Shown here one piece after another: positions 36,001 to 43,219 of a stretch of 64,000 nt of DNA (its first letter is position 1; each line of letters opens with the position of its first letter). The stretch is taken from positions 124,001 through 188,000 of the forward strand of contig JASTVH010000004.1 in assembly GCA_042862465.1 (NCBI GenBank), given 5' to 3'. Both the position numbers and the translations under genes were made by a program. The notes under the pieces were generated by a model, which saw nothing but the letters and a program-made list of their open reading frames with translations, was not told the DNA's origin and made no database searches. The DNA comes from JASTVH01 sp042862465. GTDB taxonomy: Bacteria; Pseudomonadota; Gammaproteobacteria; Pseudomonadales; Oleiphilaceae.

Positions 36001-36260
36001 ATGCCCTTGATCTCGCTGAGCACCTGTTCGCCCGGCGTCGAAATCAGGCTTTCCACCTCATCGGCACTGGCGCCGGGAAAGGCCACCATGATGTCGGCCA
36101 TGGTGACATCGATCTGGGGTTCCTCTTCCTTCGGGGTGATGATCACCGCAAGAATGCCGGCCAGCACTGCGATCAGTGCCAGCAGCGGGGTCAGTTCGGA
36201 ATTCTGGAAAACCCGGGCAATACGGCCCGAGGGGCCGATCGGCGGCAGTTCCCGACTCAT
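33036..36260 (-). CDS. RND family efflux permease
   Basis: A 1074-residue inner-membrane proton-driven pump, with 12 transmembrane helices and two large periplasmic loops of the AcrB/HAE1 class. The proton-relay Asp-Asp pair is visible in GILVDDAIVVTENVNRR (TM4). The early segment AFPGASADEVESLISTPGEQVL is the usual porter-domain start. Its substrate could be drugs, lipids or metabolites; there is no metal-relay signature to make it a heavy-metal (CusA) pump. It is coupled to the upstream adaptor by an ATGA overlap. No outer-membrane factor gene is in the window, so it must share one encoded elsewhere. Confidence 0.9.
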   Translation of the reverse strand: MSRELPPIGPSGRIARVFQNSELTPLLALIAVLAGILAVIITPKEEEPQIDVTMADIMVAFPGASADEVESLISTPGEQVLSEIKGIKHVYSVSRQGQALLTVQFEVGLPRQEALVRLYNKVYSNADWFPANLGASQPIVKPRGIDDVPIMTLTLYDPQGQQSAEQLTRLAHTLEVELKRVPGTRDVYTVGDVPDRVDIRFDPALLKGYGLAVTDIQQALQAANASTQESRVTRDGLSVPVQAGALLESVDQVRHLVVGMNQGAPVFLDDVATIQRGNTMADQSVLMGFGPEGEGTPGKLYPAVTVAIAKKAGENAVNIASAIDRRLSLLRGRVIPENVSVAVTRDYGKTASDKAQKLISDLVSATLAVMLLVLAAMGWRQALIVGVAVLVTLLLTLVFSWAWGFTLNRVSLFALIFSIGILVDDAIVVTENVNRRLQASRRDATEVVPAAVEEVGSPTIMASLTIMAALIPMAFVTGLMGPYMSPIPINASAGMLISLIIAFVLSPWLALRLIKRRQHQGENAHEEDSAAGVSPLAERIFRVVLTPFLGRHRGRRWLLTGGVVGMTLAAAAMPAFLAVILKMLPFDNKSELQVVVDLPEDAPMEQTQRVLTDMGQYLETVPEVRNWQAYAGTASPINFNGLVRQYYLRSEPYQGDLAINLVDAEHRERQSHAIAQALREPMQRIGERYGAAVKIVEVPPGPPVLAPLVAEVYGPDEGARQALARKLEDRMGEVDGLVDIDSTLEAPITQWQIDVDRDRAARLGVAQSQVVMALQTVLGEQAVSFLHDDNAKYPIPIRVILAEGDKAQKPALLSLSVRSRSGALVPLASFAEVRKVPWQGAIYHKDLLPVTYVTADMAGEIDSPLYGMFDLAGQLRDDPEGPKQFYIQQPDWPAGAALKWDGEWQITYETFRDMGIAYAVGVFMIYLLLVAQFRSYWLPLIIMAPIPLTMIGIMPGHALLGREFTATSMIGMIALAGIIVRNSILLVVFIRQLLEEGYSPEDSVILAGAVRLKPIALTAISAMVGAYFILNDPIFNGLAISLIFGLALSTLLTVVVVPLLYYAWQPDRRRLAKG

Positions 36261-37300
36261 TGCGCCGCCTCCCCGGCAGCGGCCGTGCTATCGAGGGTCA
36301 GGCTTTCGGGGTGGGTGATCACCTGCTCGCCCTCACTCAGTCCGGCCAGGACCTCCACCCGTTCGTCCTGGCTGGCGCCGAGGCGGACCATGCGCAGGCG
36401 TGGCTGGTTCTTGGGGCCCAGAACGTAGACAGCCCGCATCTCGCCGCGATGAACGACACTGGATTGCGGAATCCACAGGGCCGGCCGTTCGCCGACGGGC
36501 ACGTTGACCTTGACCAGCATGCCCGGAAACAGTCCCGCGTCGGGCGCATCCAGTTCCATGCGCAGGCGGAAGGTATGGGTCTGTTCGTCGGCGTAGGGGA
36601 AGAACGTCATGGTGCCGGTCGGCAGTCGGCGCCCGTCCTTGAGCTCCACGGTCGCCCGGCGCTCACGCCGCGCCAGCTCGGCATACTGCTGGGGCAGGGA
36701 CACCACGACGCGCAGGTTCTGCAGCGACAGGCCACTCAGCAGCGGCTGGCCGGGTTGCACGGATTCACCCAGCTCCACGTGGCGCTCGGTGACGATCCCG
36801 GCATAGGGGGCCGTGACCTGGGTGTATTCCAACTGTTTGCGGGCTTCATCGACGGCCGCCTGGGCCCGGTCCAGTCGCGCCCGGGCGGAATCGAGGGCGG
36901 TTCGGGCCTGATCGAATTCGGCCTGGGAGGCCAGGTTGCGTTCATAGACGTCCTTCACCCGCTGGAAGCGCAGACGGGCATCCTCGAGATTACTGCGGGC
37001 TTCCTGCAGCCCGGCTTCGGCCTGGTTGAGGCGGGCCTGCTGCTCGTTGTCTTCCAGTTGCACGATCAGGGCGCCGGCGGGGACAGAGTCGTCCACGTCG
37101 TAGGGCAGCTTCACGACCGTTCCGCTGGTCTGGGCGGACACGGTGCTCTGCTGTTCGGCTTCGATCACACCATCCAGTCGCACGCTTTCTTCCAACGTGT
37201 CGCGTTGGACCGGGGTGCTCTCGGGCATGGCCGCGAACGCCGGAGCAAGGGCGCTCAACAGGATCAACCAGGTTAAAAAACGCAGGGATAACGAGTGCAT
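36257..37300 (-). CDS. RND periplasmic adaptor (membrane fusion protein)
   Basis: A 347-residue exported MFP subunit (signal peptide about 1-23). Domains in order are a lipoyl half-domain with TVSAQTSGTVVKLPY (about 51-65), a long alpha-helical hairpin rich in Gln, Ala and Glu (about 80-160), a second lipoyl half (TAPYAGIVTERHVELGESV), then beta-barrel and membrane-proximal domains. It bridges the RND pump to an outer-membrane channel. It is first in a two-gene operon. A strongly AT-rich palindrome lies 20 bp before its start codon. No TetR, MarR or two-component regulator is directly next to it. Confidence 0.88.
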   Translation of the reverse strand: MHSLSLRFLTWLILLSALAPAFAAMPESTPVQRDTLEESVRLDGVIEAEQQSTVSAQTSGTVVKLPYDVDDSVPAGALIVQLEDNEQQARLNQAEAGLQEARSNLEDARLRFQRVKDVYERNLASQAEFDQARTALDSARARLDRAQAAVDEARKQLEYTQVTAPYAGIVTERHVELGESVQPGQPLLSGLSLQNLRVVVSLPQQYAELARRERRATVELKDGRRLPTGTMTFFPYADEQTHTFRLRMELDAPDAGLFPGMLVKVNVPVGERPALWIPQSSVVHRGEMRAVYVLGPKNQPRLRMVRLGASQDERVEVLAGLSEGEQVITHPESLTLDSTAAAGEAAQ

Positions 37301-37319
37301 GACGCCTCCGACAGGTTAT

Positions 37320-37341
37320 CAATATATAATATTGTATATTG
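37320..37341. promoter_or_regulatory. AT-rich 22-bp palindrome upstream of the RND operon
   Basis: CAATATATAATATTGTATATTG is a near-perfect dyad (10 of 11 positions) starting 20 bp upstream of the adaptor's start. It is a plausible repressor operator overlapping the promoter. No cognate regulator is adjacent. Confidence 0.5.
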
Positions 37342-37440
37342 TTGTTGGGTCGTAAAGCGAGCCCTGAATGAACCACATTAGCGAAGGGACTGAAAGCCTT
37401 ATTTGATCTGGGGCAGGATGTGACGTGACGATCGGGGCAC

Positions 37441-39399
37441 TCAGCGTTCCAGGCTGAGCTCCCCGGAGTGGCTGATAATCTGCCAGCGTGGCGCGCCGGT
37501 CTCAAGCCATTCGGCGAAGTCCCGCAGCGGCAGGGGCTTGCAGAACAGGAAACCCTGGCCGGTCTGGCAGCCGTGGGCCTTGAGCCAGCGGTACTGTTCC
37601 AGGGTCTCGATACCCTCGGCGACCATTTCCATCTTCTGTCCCTGGGCCAGCTGTATGACCGATTCCACCAGCGAGGCCTGGCGTTCGTTGTCAGGGAGAC
37701 TGGCGATGAAGGTGCGGTCGAGCTTCAGCGTGTTGATATTCAGCCGCGAGAGATAGCTGAGGGAGGAGTAACCGGTGCCGAAATCGTCCAGGGCGAGCTT
37801 GAGGCCCATTTCCGGCAACTGCGAGAGCGTCTGGTGCAGGGACCGGTCTTCGGTCATCAGCACGCTCTCGGTGATTTCCAGCTCCAGGTGGCGGTCGGAA
37901 CCGGCCAGCTGTTGGCGCACCCGGTCCAGGGTTTCCATCAATTCCGGGGACAGGAACTGCTGGACCGAGACATTCACCGCCAGTACGAAGTCCCGCGGCA
38001 GCGAGCCCTCGAGCAGGATGCGAGTCGCCTCTTCAATGACCCATTGGCCCAGTGGAATGATTTCACCGGAGGATTCCGCCACCGGAATGAACTCGCCGGG
38101 GCTGACGGAGCCAAAGCTGGGACTGTTCCAGCGCAATAGGGCCTCGGCGCTGCGCACCCGCCCCGTGGACAGGTCCAGCTGGGGCTGCAGGTGCAGTTGG
38201 AATTCCCCCTGTTCGATGGCACGGGTCATCTGACCGCGGATGGAGGCGCGCATCTGGATGTTGCGGCGCAGGGAATCGTCATGCCGCGTATGGGTGATGC
38301 CCGGAGCCTTGGTGGCTTCGGCCATCGCCAGCAAGGCCAGATCGAAGACGTCGTTCACCCGTGGCGCGTCGTTGGGCCACTCCGCGGTACCGATGGACAG
38401 GGTCAGGCGCAGGGAGTGGGAGCCGATGCGGATGGGGGCCTCCATCAGCTCCCGCAGCTGTTCCAGGACCTCGGTCTCCAGGTAGAGATTATCACTGGAG
38501 GCCACGGCCGCCACGAACTCGCCATGGCCGATATAGGCCAGGCTGGCGTTGCGGCTCTCGAGTTTTTCCAGGCGCAGGGCGACGGCCCGCAGCAGCTTGC
38601 GCGCCACCCGCTGGCCGTAGGTGGGGGAAAGTTCGTCAGCGCCATCGACGCAAATGCCGAACACAGTGAAAGGCTCGCTCCTTGCGGCCAGTCGCTGCTG
38701 CACACGCTCCTGCAGTCCGGCAAAATTGAGCAGGCCGGTGCTGTGATCGTGCATCTGTTTGGCCTGCAGGGCGGACAGGGTGGCCCGGGAGGAGGCCAGG
38801 GCGTTCTCGCTGTCGATCAGTCGCAGGCGGGAGCGGGCGATCTTGAGGTTCTTGGAGATATAACCCAGGCCGGTCAGGGCCACGATCACGGCATAGAACC
38901 AGCCGGCGGTGCCATGCTGGTTGAAGGTCAGGAAGGCGATCACCGAGGGGATCAGAATGATCACGGGATTCAGCAGGCTGACCGGCAAGTAGAAGGTGAA
39001 CAACGGCAGGGGCGTGATGACCATCGCGAATACGATCAGCAGATAGGTCACTTCCTGCCAGTGGCTCAGGTGCGGCAGGATCAGCCAGCTGCCCACGGCA
39101 TAGCCCACACCGCTGAGTACGTAGAGCACCGTGAACTCGCGGCACCAGGCGATGGCACTGGCAGCGTCCAGTTGACGGCCATGGCGCCACAGGATCAGCT
39201 CACCCACGCCATAGAAGGTGGTCATGATGATGATCCACCACAGCATGCCAGCCGTCTGCACGACCGGGTAAAAAAGAAAGGCTACTGCCAGGGTGGCCGC
39301 GGCGGCCAGCAACAGCATGCCACGGCTTTCCCGGTAAAGCTCCTGAATCAACTCGGAGCGGTAACAACTGGCGAGCCACTGAAAGACGGCTTGCAACAT
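37441..39399 (-). CDS. Membrane EAL phosphodiesterase with degenerate GGDEF domain
   Basis: A 652-residue membrane protein with about six N-terminal helices (about 28-190), a degenerate GGDEF domain (about 215-370, with HGEF where GGDEF is expected) and an EAL domain (about 385-640). EAL is intact in AEALLRWNS, and the metal/catalytic motifs ELEITESVLM, LALDDFGTGYSS and EGIETLEQ are present, so it is predicted to hydrolyse c-di-GMP, with the decayed GGDEF domain as a regulator or GTP sensor. It is monocistronic, running toward the RND operon; the RND palindrome lies between them. Confidence 0.88.
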   Translation of the reverse strand: MLQAVFQWLASCYRSELIQELYRESRGMLLLAAAATLAVAFLFYPVVQTAGMLWWIIIMTTFYGVGELILWRHGRQLDAASAIAWCREFTVLYVLSGVGYAVGSWLILPHLSHWQEVTYLLIVFAMVITPLPLFTFYLPVSLLNPVIILIPSVIAFLTFNQHGTAGWFYAVIVALTGLGYISKNLKIARSRLRLIDSENALASSRATLSALQAKQMHDHSTGLLNFAGLQERVQQRLAARSEPFTVFGICVDGADELSPTYGQRVARKLLRAVALRLEKLESRNASLAYIGHGEFVAAVASSDNLYLETEVLEQLRELMEAPIRIGSHSLRLTLSIGTAEWPNDAPRVNDVFDLALLAMAEATKAPGITHTRHDDSLRRNIQMRASIRGQMTRAIEQGEFQLHLQPQLDLSTGRVRSAEALLRWNSPSFGSVSPGEFIPVAESSGEIIPLGQWVIEEATRILLEGSLPRDFVLAVNVSVQQFLSPELMETLDRVRQQLAGSDRHLELEITESVLMTEDRSLHQTLSQLPEMGLKLALDDFGTGYSSLSYLSRLNINTLKLDRTFIASLPDNERQASLVESVIQLAQGQKMEMVAEGIETLEQYRWLKAHGCQTGQGFLFCKPLPLRDFAEWLETGAPRWQIISHSGELSLER

Positions 39400-39766
39400 C
39401 GACTACAACCTGATGACGACTCAATCAAAGCAACGGGTTTGAACCCGGCGCGGCCCATTCTATAGGAACCGCATTGAAAATCCTGTCAAATCATAGGATT
39501 TAACAATTTGTACCCTGCCTTATGACGCAATTACCAGTGATTTTGTGACGACTCACCCAAATGGGGGACGGTAAATTTGTACAATTTTGCTAAAACTGGC
39601 TTTCGGCCAAGGCTGACAAGAAATGAGCCGCGACCAGAAAAGCCAAAACCACCTGCACGCATGGCAGATCGCGACTGCCCCCTCGTTGCTATAACGGATT
39701 GCAGGATGGGTTCGAAGTCGGTCCACGCGTTCGTTCCATACAAAAACAAAACCGAGGAAAACGACG
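39400..39766. other. Intergenic region between EAL gene and lipase
   Basis: A 367-bp gap separates two divergently transcribed genes. No ORF above 50 codons is convincing. It is locally AT-rich (about 39480-39600) and contains the ribosome site GAGGA before the lipase ATG. A TGGCTTTCGGCCA dyad near 39597-39609 could be regulatory. No tRNA or known small RNA is seen. Confidence 0.4.
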
Positions 39767-40732
39767 ATGAAAAAAACCTGCATGGCGGTACTCGCCGCCC
39801 TGTCCCTATCCATGACTGCCCCGGCCCAGGCCGGATGGTTTGACTGGCTGTTCGGCAGCAACAACCAGTCCGCGACCCGCTATCCGATCGTTCTGGTACC
39901 GGGTATCTTCGCTTTCGACTCCATTGCCGGAGTCGACTACTGGTACAAGATCCCCGGCGCTTTGGAGAGCGAAGGGGCCGAAGTCTTCGTGCCTGAGATC
40001 AATGCCTTCGACAGCTCTGCCCGTCGCGGTGAGCGCCTGATTGAACAGCTGGATCAGATCCGGGCGGCGTCCAACGGCCGCATCACCAAGTTCAACCTGA
40101 TTGGCCACAGCCAGGGCGGCATGACCTCCCGCTATGTGATGAATGCCCGGCCGGATCTGGTGGCGTCCGTGACCACCGTGCATACCCCTCACCGTGGCTC
40201 GCCCCTGGCGGATCTGGTGACCGGCGTGGCGCCGGAAAGCAGCCTGCAGGGCGTGGCTTTCGATGTTTTTGCCAATGCCGTGGGTGATCTGGTCAACCTG
40301 TTGTCCGGCAACAGCTACGACAACTCCGATATCCGCGCCATGCTGGGTGAGTTCAATGGCCCCGGGGCGGCCGCCTTCAACCAGTCCTTCCCCGCTGGCC
40401 TGCCGTCTTCCAGCTGTGGCGAAGGGCCCTCCCAGATCAATCTGGATGGCAACAGCATCCGCCTGTATTCCTGGAGCGGTACCGGGCATGTCACCAGTGG
40501 CGTGGACGTATCCGACGCTCTGTTCGGCATCACTGGCTTTGCCTTCGATGGGGCCAACGATGGCGTGACCGGACGTTGTTCCAGCCACTTCGGGGATGTG
40601 CTGAAAGACAACTACAACATGAACCACATCGACGTGAACAACCACATCCTGGGCCTGGTGTCGCTGTTTGAAACCAACCCCAAGACCCTGTTCAAGAACC
40701 ACGCCCACCGGCTGAAGAACGCCGGGCTGTAA
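39767..40732 (+). CDS. Secreted triacylglycerol lipase (family I)
   Basis: A 321-residue extracellular lipase that cleaves long-chain triacylglycerols. The signal peptide is about 1-22 (AQA-G). The serine-hydrolase triad is Ser115 (IGHSQGG), Asp265 (ANDGVTG) and His287 (MNHIDV), and Cys217 and Cys271 match the disulfide of Pseudomonas family I lipases; the Asp-Cys-His spacings agree with P. aeruginosa LipA. It is followed by its foldase gene. A GC hairpin in the gap may limit foldase expression. It is probably exported through Sec and type II secretion. Confidence 0.93.
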   Translation: MKKTCMAVLAALSLSMTAPAQAGWFDWLFGSNNQSATRYPIVLVPGIFAFDSIAGVDYWYKIPGALESEGAEVFVPEINAFDSSARRGERLIEQLDQIRAASNGRITKFNLIGHSQGGMTSRYVMNARPDLVASVTTVHTPHRGSPLADLVTGVAPESSLQGVAFDVFANAVGDLVNLLSGNSYDNSDIRAMLGEFNGPGAAAFNQSFPAGLPSSSCGEGPSQINLDGNSIRLYSWSGTGHVTSGVDVSDALFGITGFAFDGANDGVTGRCSSHFGDVLKDNYNMNHIDVNNHILGLVSLFETNPKTLFKNHAHRLKNAGL

Positions 40733-40751
40733 GGGCGTTCACCCCAGTAAC

Positions 40752-40775
40752 CCGCTCCGCCGGCTGGCGGAGCGG
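40752..40775 (+). terminator. Intercistronic hairpin between lipase and foldase genes
   Basis: A perfect 10-bp stem with a 4-nt loop (GGCT) lies 20 bp after the lipase stop codon. It has no T tract, so it is probably an attenuator that lets a fraction of transcripts read into the foldase gene. Confidence 0.55.
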
Positions 40776-40792
40776 CGTTCGGTAGCTCTGTT

Positions 40793-41839
40793 ATGAAAGC
40801 TTTGATATCCAAACCCGTATTTTGGCTAGTGGGCAGCCTGCTGCTGGCTGCGGCCGTGCTCGCTGTCGTCATGCTCGCCTCGCCGGAACCTGTCAGCAGT
40901 GTGATCCCCTCCCAGGCCGCACAGACCCAGGCGCAGACGGGAGAAATGAATCCGGTAGTCAGTGCCGGGACTTTCCCCAGGGAGGTGAAGGATCTGCCGC
41001 GGCCCGGTCCGTTGCCGCCCAGCCTGGCCGGTGCCGAGCCGGACATTCGCCTGCACACGGACGCCGAGGGCAACCTGGTGGTGACGCCGGGGGTCAAGGA
41101 CCTGTTCGAGTTCTACCTGGCGGGCATCGACGAGGAACCCCTGGAAACCGTCCTGGCCCGTATCCAGTATGCCCTGGCTGCCCAGCTGGAAGGTCCGGCC
41201 CTGGCCCAGGCCCGCGACCTGCTGCGCCGATATGTGGACTACCGGGCGCAACTGATGGACCTCGAGGATCAGACCGGCCCCAGCATGGTCGATGGGCAGC
41301 TGTCCCTGGCCGTGCTTCGCCAGCGCTTTCAGGCCCAGCAGGGGTTGCGGCAGTCACTGTTTTCCGAAACCGAGGATCAGGCCTTTTTCAAGCTCGATGC
41401 GGTCCAGGATCAGTACATGCTTGAGCGCCTGGCGGTCCAACAGGACACCACGCTTAACGATGCTCAACGTCAGCAGGCTATGGAACGCCTGAAGGCGCAG
41501 CTGCCCCCCGAGGTACGCGAAATGCGCGAGCGGGTGACCCGTCACGGTGAGCTCTACGCCAGAACGAAGGCCATGCAGGCCTCCGGAGCCAGCGACGAGG
41601 CCATCTATCAGGTCAGGGCCGAGACTCTCGGTAGCGAAGCGGCCGAACGACTCGCCCAGCTCGACCAAAAACAGTCCGAATGGCACCAGCGGCTGCAGGA
41701 CTATGCCCACGAACGTGACCGTATCCGAGCCTCCGGTCTCAGCCCGGCCGATCAGCAAGCCGCTATTGACCACCTCATCGAAAGCCGTTTCGATCACCGC
41801 GAGCAGATGCGTGTTCGGGCTCTGGACGCGGATCTGTAG
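40793..41839 (+). CDS. lifO: Lipase-specific foldase (lipase chaperone)
   Basis: A 348-residue inner-membrane-anchored periplasmic chaperone. A single N-terminal helix (about 8-28) anchors it, a proline-rich linker follows, and the rest is a helical clasp. The Lif signature is recognisable as DLFEFYLAGIDEE (around residues 103-115), with Phe-Glu in place of the common Phe-Asp. It folds the preceding lipase before secretion by the type II system. Length is normal for the family. The gene starts 61 bp after the lipase stop codon. Confidence 0.9.
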   Translation: MKALISKPVFWLVGSLLLAAAVLAVVMLASPEPVSSVIPSQAAQTQAQTGEMNPVVSAGTFPREVKDLPRPGPLPPSLAGAEPDIRLHTDAEGNLVVTPGVKDLFEFYLAGIDEEPLETVLARIQYALAAQLEGPALAQARDLLRRYVDYRAQLMDLEDQTGPSMVDGQLSLAVLRQRFQAQQGLRQSLFSETEDQAFFKLDAVQDQYMLERLAVQQDTTLNDAQRQQAMERLKAQLPPEVREMRERVTRHGELYARTKAMQASGASDEAIYQVRAETLGSEAAERLAQLDQKQSEWHQRLQDYAHERDRIRASGLSPADQQAAIDHLIESRFDHREQMRVRALDADL

Positions 41840-42031
41840 CCACCGCGTCTATCCGTCCCACCCCGCACCCTTAAGGTTCCGGCGCTTGACCCAAGGCGTC
41901 GAAGTGGCGAAGCTGTAAAAAGGTTGTTGCCTTTCACCAGTCGTAAGCAGTACATCGCACTGACTGTGCGGTGAGGGCTCGCCGGACCCGGCAGCCCCCG
42001 ACACCCCATGGACCTGGAGGTGGTGCTGACG

Positions 42032-42517
42032 ATGAACGAGACCGCCACAACACCGGCGTATGCCGAACTTTGGCCGCTGGGCGTGTATTTTCTCTGCGTC
42101 CTGGCTTTGGTACTCCTGATGCTGGGCGTTTCCTGGCTGCTCAGCCAGAAGCCCCGTGCGCCCGAGACCCGCGCCCGCAACCAGCCCTTCGAATCCGGTA
42201 TCGTTTCTCTCGGCTTCGGCCGCTTCCGAATCTCCGCCCACTTCTATCTGGTCGCCATGCTTTTTGTGCTCTTTGACCTGGAGGTGGTCTACATCATTGC
42301 CTGGGCGGCGGCCTGGGATACCGTGGGCTGGTCTGGCTACTGGGGATTGCTGGCCTTTGTCGGCATTCTTCTGGTGGGGCTGGCTTACGAGTGGCGCATG
42401 GGTGCGCTCGACTGGCACCCCGGTGGCCGCCCGGTGCCACCGGTCCAACGGCCGATCACGTTACCTGATATACCGGCCACCGCCGCTATTGGTGAAGTTC
42501 AGGTAGGAGGCCGCTAA
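42032..42517 (+). CDS. nuoA: NADH-quinone oxidoreductase subunit A
   Basis: A 161-residue small membrane subunit of complex I with three helices. Its core segment FESGIVSLGFGRFRISAHFY and FDLEVVYI are conserved in NuoA. It helps form the quinone channel. The start at 42032 is chosen over 42008 because GGAGGT precedes it. It opens the nuo operon; the promoter is probably in the 192 bp between lifO and this gene, but none is clear. The C-terminal extension after ALDWHPGG (about 25 residues) is Pro-rich. Confidence 0.93.
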   Translation: MNETATTPAYAELWPLGVYFLCVLALVLLMLGVSWLLSQKPRAPETRARNQPFESGIVSLGFGRFRISAHFYLVAMLFVLFDLEVVYIIAWAAAWDTVGWSGYWGLLAFVGILLVGLAYEWRMGALDWHPGGRPVPPVQRPITLPDIPATAAIGEVQVGGR

Positions 42518-42519
42518 CG

Positions 42520-43158
42520 ATGCGATGGAGTCTCTCCGCTCCCGGCCAGATCCCGGCCCGTAACGAACCGGATCCGCAGTTCGAGGACGAAGTGCGCCGC
42601 AACGTGCTGATGGCCAACCTGGAAGAGCTGGTGGCCTGGTGCCGCAAGTATTCCCTGTGGCCGTTCAACTTCGGCCTGTCCTGCTGTTACGTGGAGATGA
42701 CCACCGCCTTCACCACGCCCCACGATATCTCCCGGTTTGGTTCCGAGGTATTGCGTGCCTCGCCCCGGCAGGCAGATGTGATTGTCATCTCCGGAACCGT
42801 CTTCCTGAAAATGGCGCCGGTGATCCAGCGCCTTTACGACCAGATGCTCGAGCCCAAGTGGGTCATCTCCATGGGATCCTGCGCCAACTCCGGCGGTATG
42901 TACGATATCTACAGCGTGGTGCAGGGGGTGGATAGCTTCCTGCCCGTCGATGTCTATGTTTCCGGTTGCCCGCCCCGGCCGGAGGCGCTGCTGCAGGGGC
43001 TGGTGATGCTACAGGATCAGGTTGGTCGGGAGCGCCGGCCGCTGAGTTGGACCATCGACGAGCAGGGCGTGCAGACCGGCGAACTGCCGGTGAACCGTGA
43101 CAGCAAGCGCGAGAAGAACCGGGCGATCGATACGCTCCGTTCCCCCGACCAGACCTAG
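42520..43158 (+). CDS. nuoB: NADH-quinone oxidoreductase subunit B
   Basis: A 212-residue peripheral subunit carrying the terminal 4Fe-4S cluster N2, which passes electrons to quinone. The ligands are Cys55 and Cys56 (LSCCYVEM), Cys121 (GSCANSG) and Cys150 (SGCPPRPE). GTAGGAGG precedes the ATG. It starts 3 bp after nuoA's stop codon. Confidence 0.97.
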   Translation: MRWSLSAPGQIPARNEPDPQFEDEVRRNVLMANLEELVAWCRKYSLWPFNFGLSCCYVEMTTAFTTPHDISRFGSEVLRASPRQADVIVISGTVFLKMAPVIQRLYDQMLEPKWVISMGSCANSGGMYDIYSVVQGVDSFLPVDVYVSGCPPRPEALLQGLVMLQDQVGRERRPLSWTIDEQGVQTGELPVNRDSKREKNRAIDTLRSPDQT

Positions 43159-43219
43159 TGCCATTCGGCCGGCCCGTAAATGGGCCGGAGCCACGCAACG
43201 ACAGGAGGTCCGCGACACC

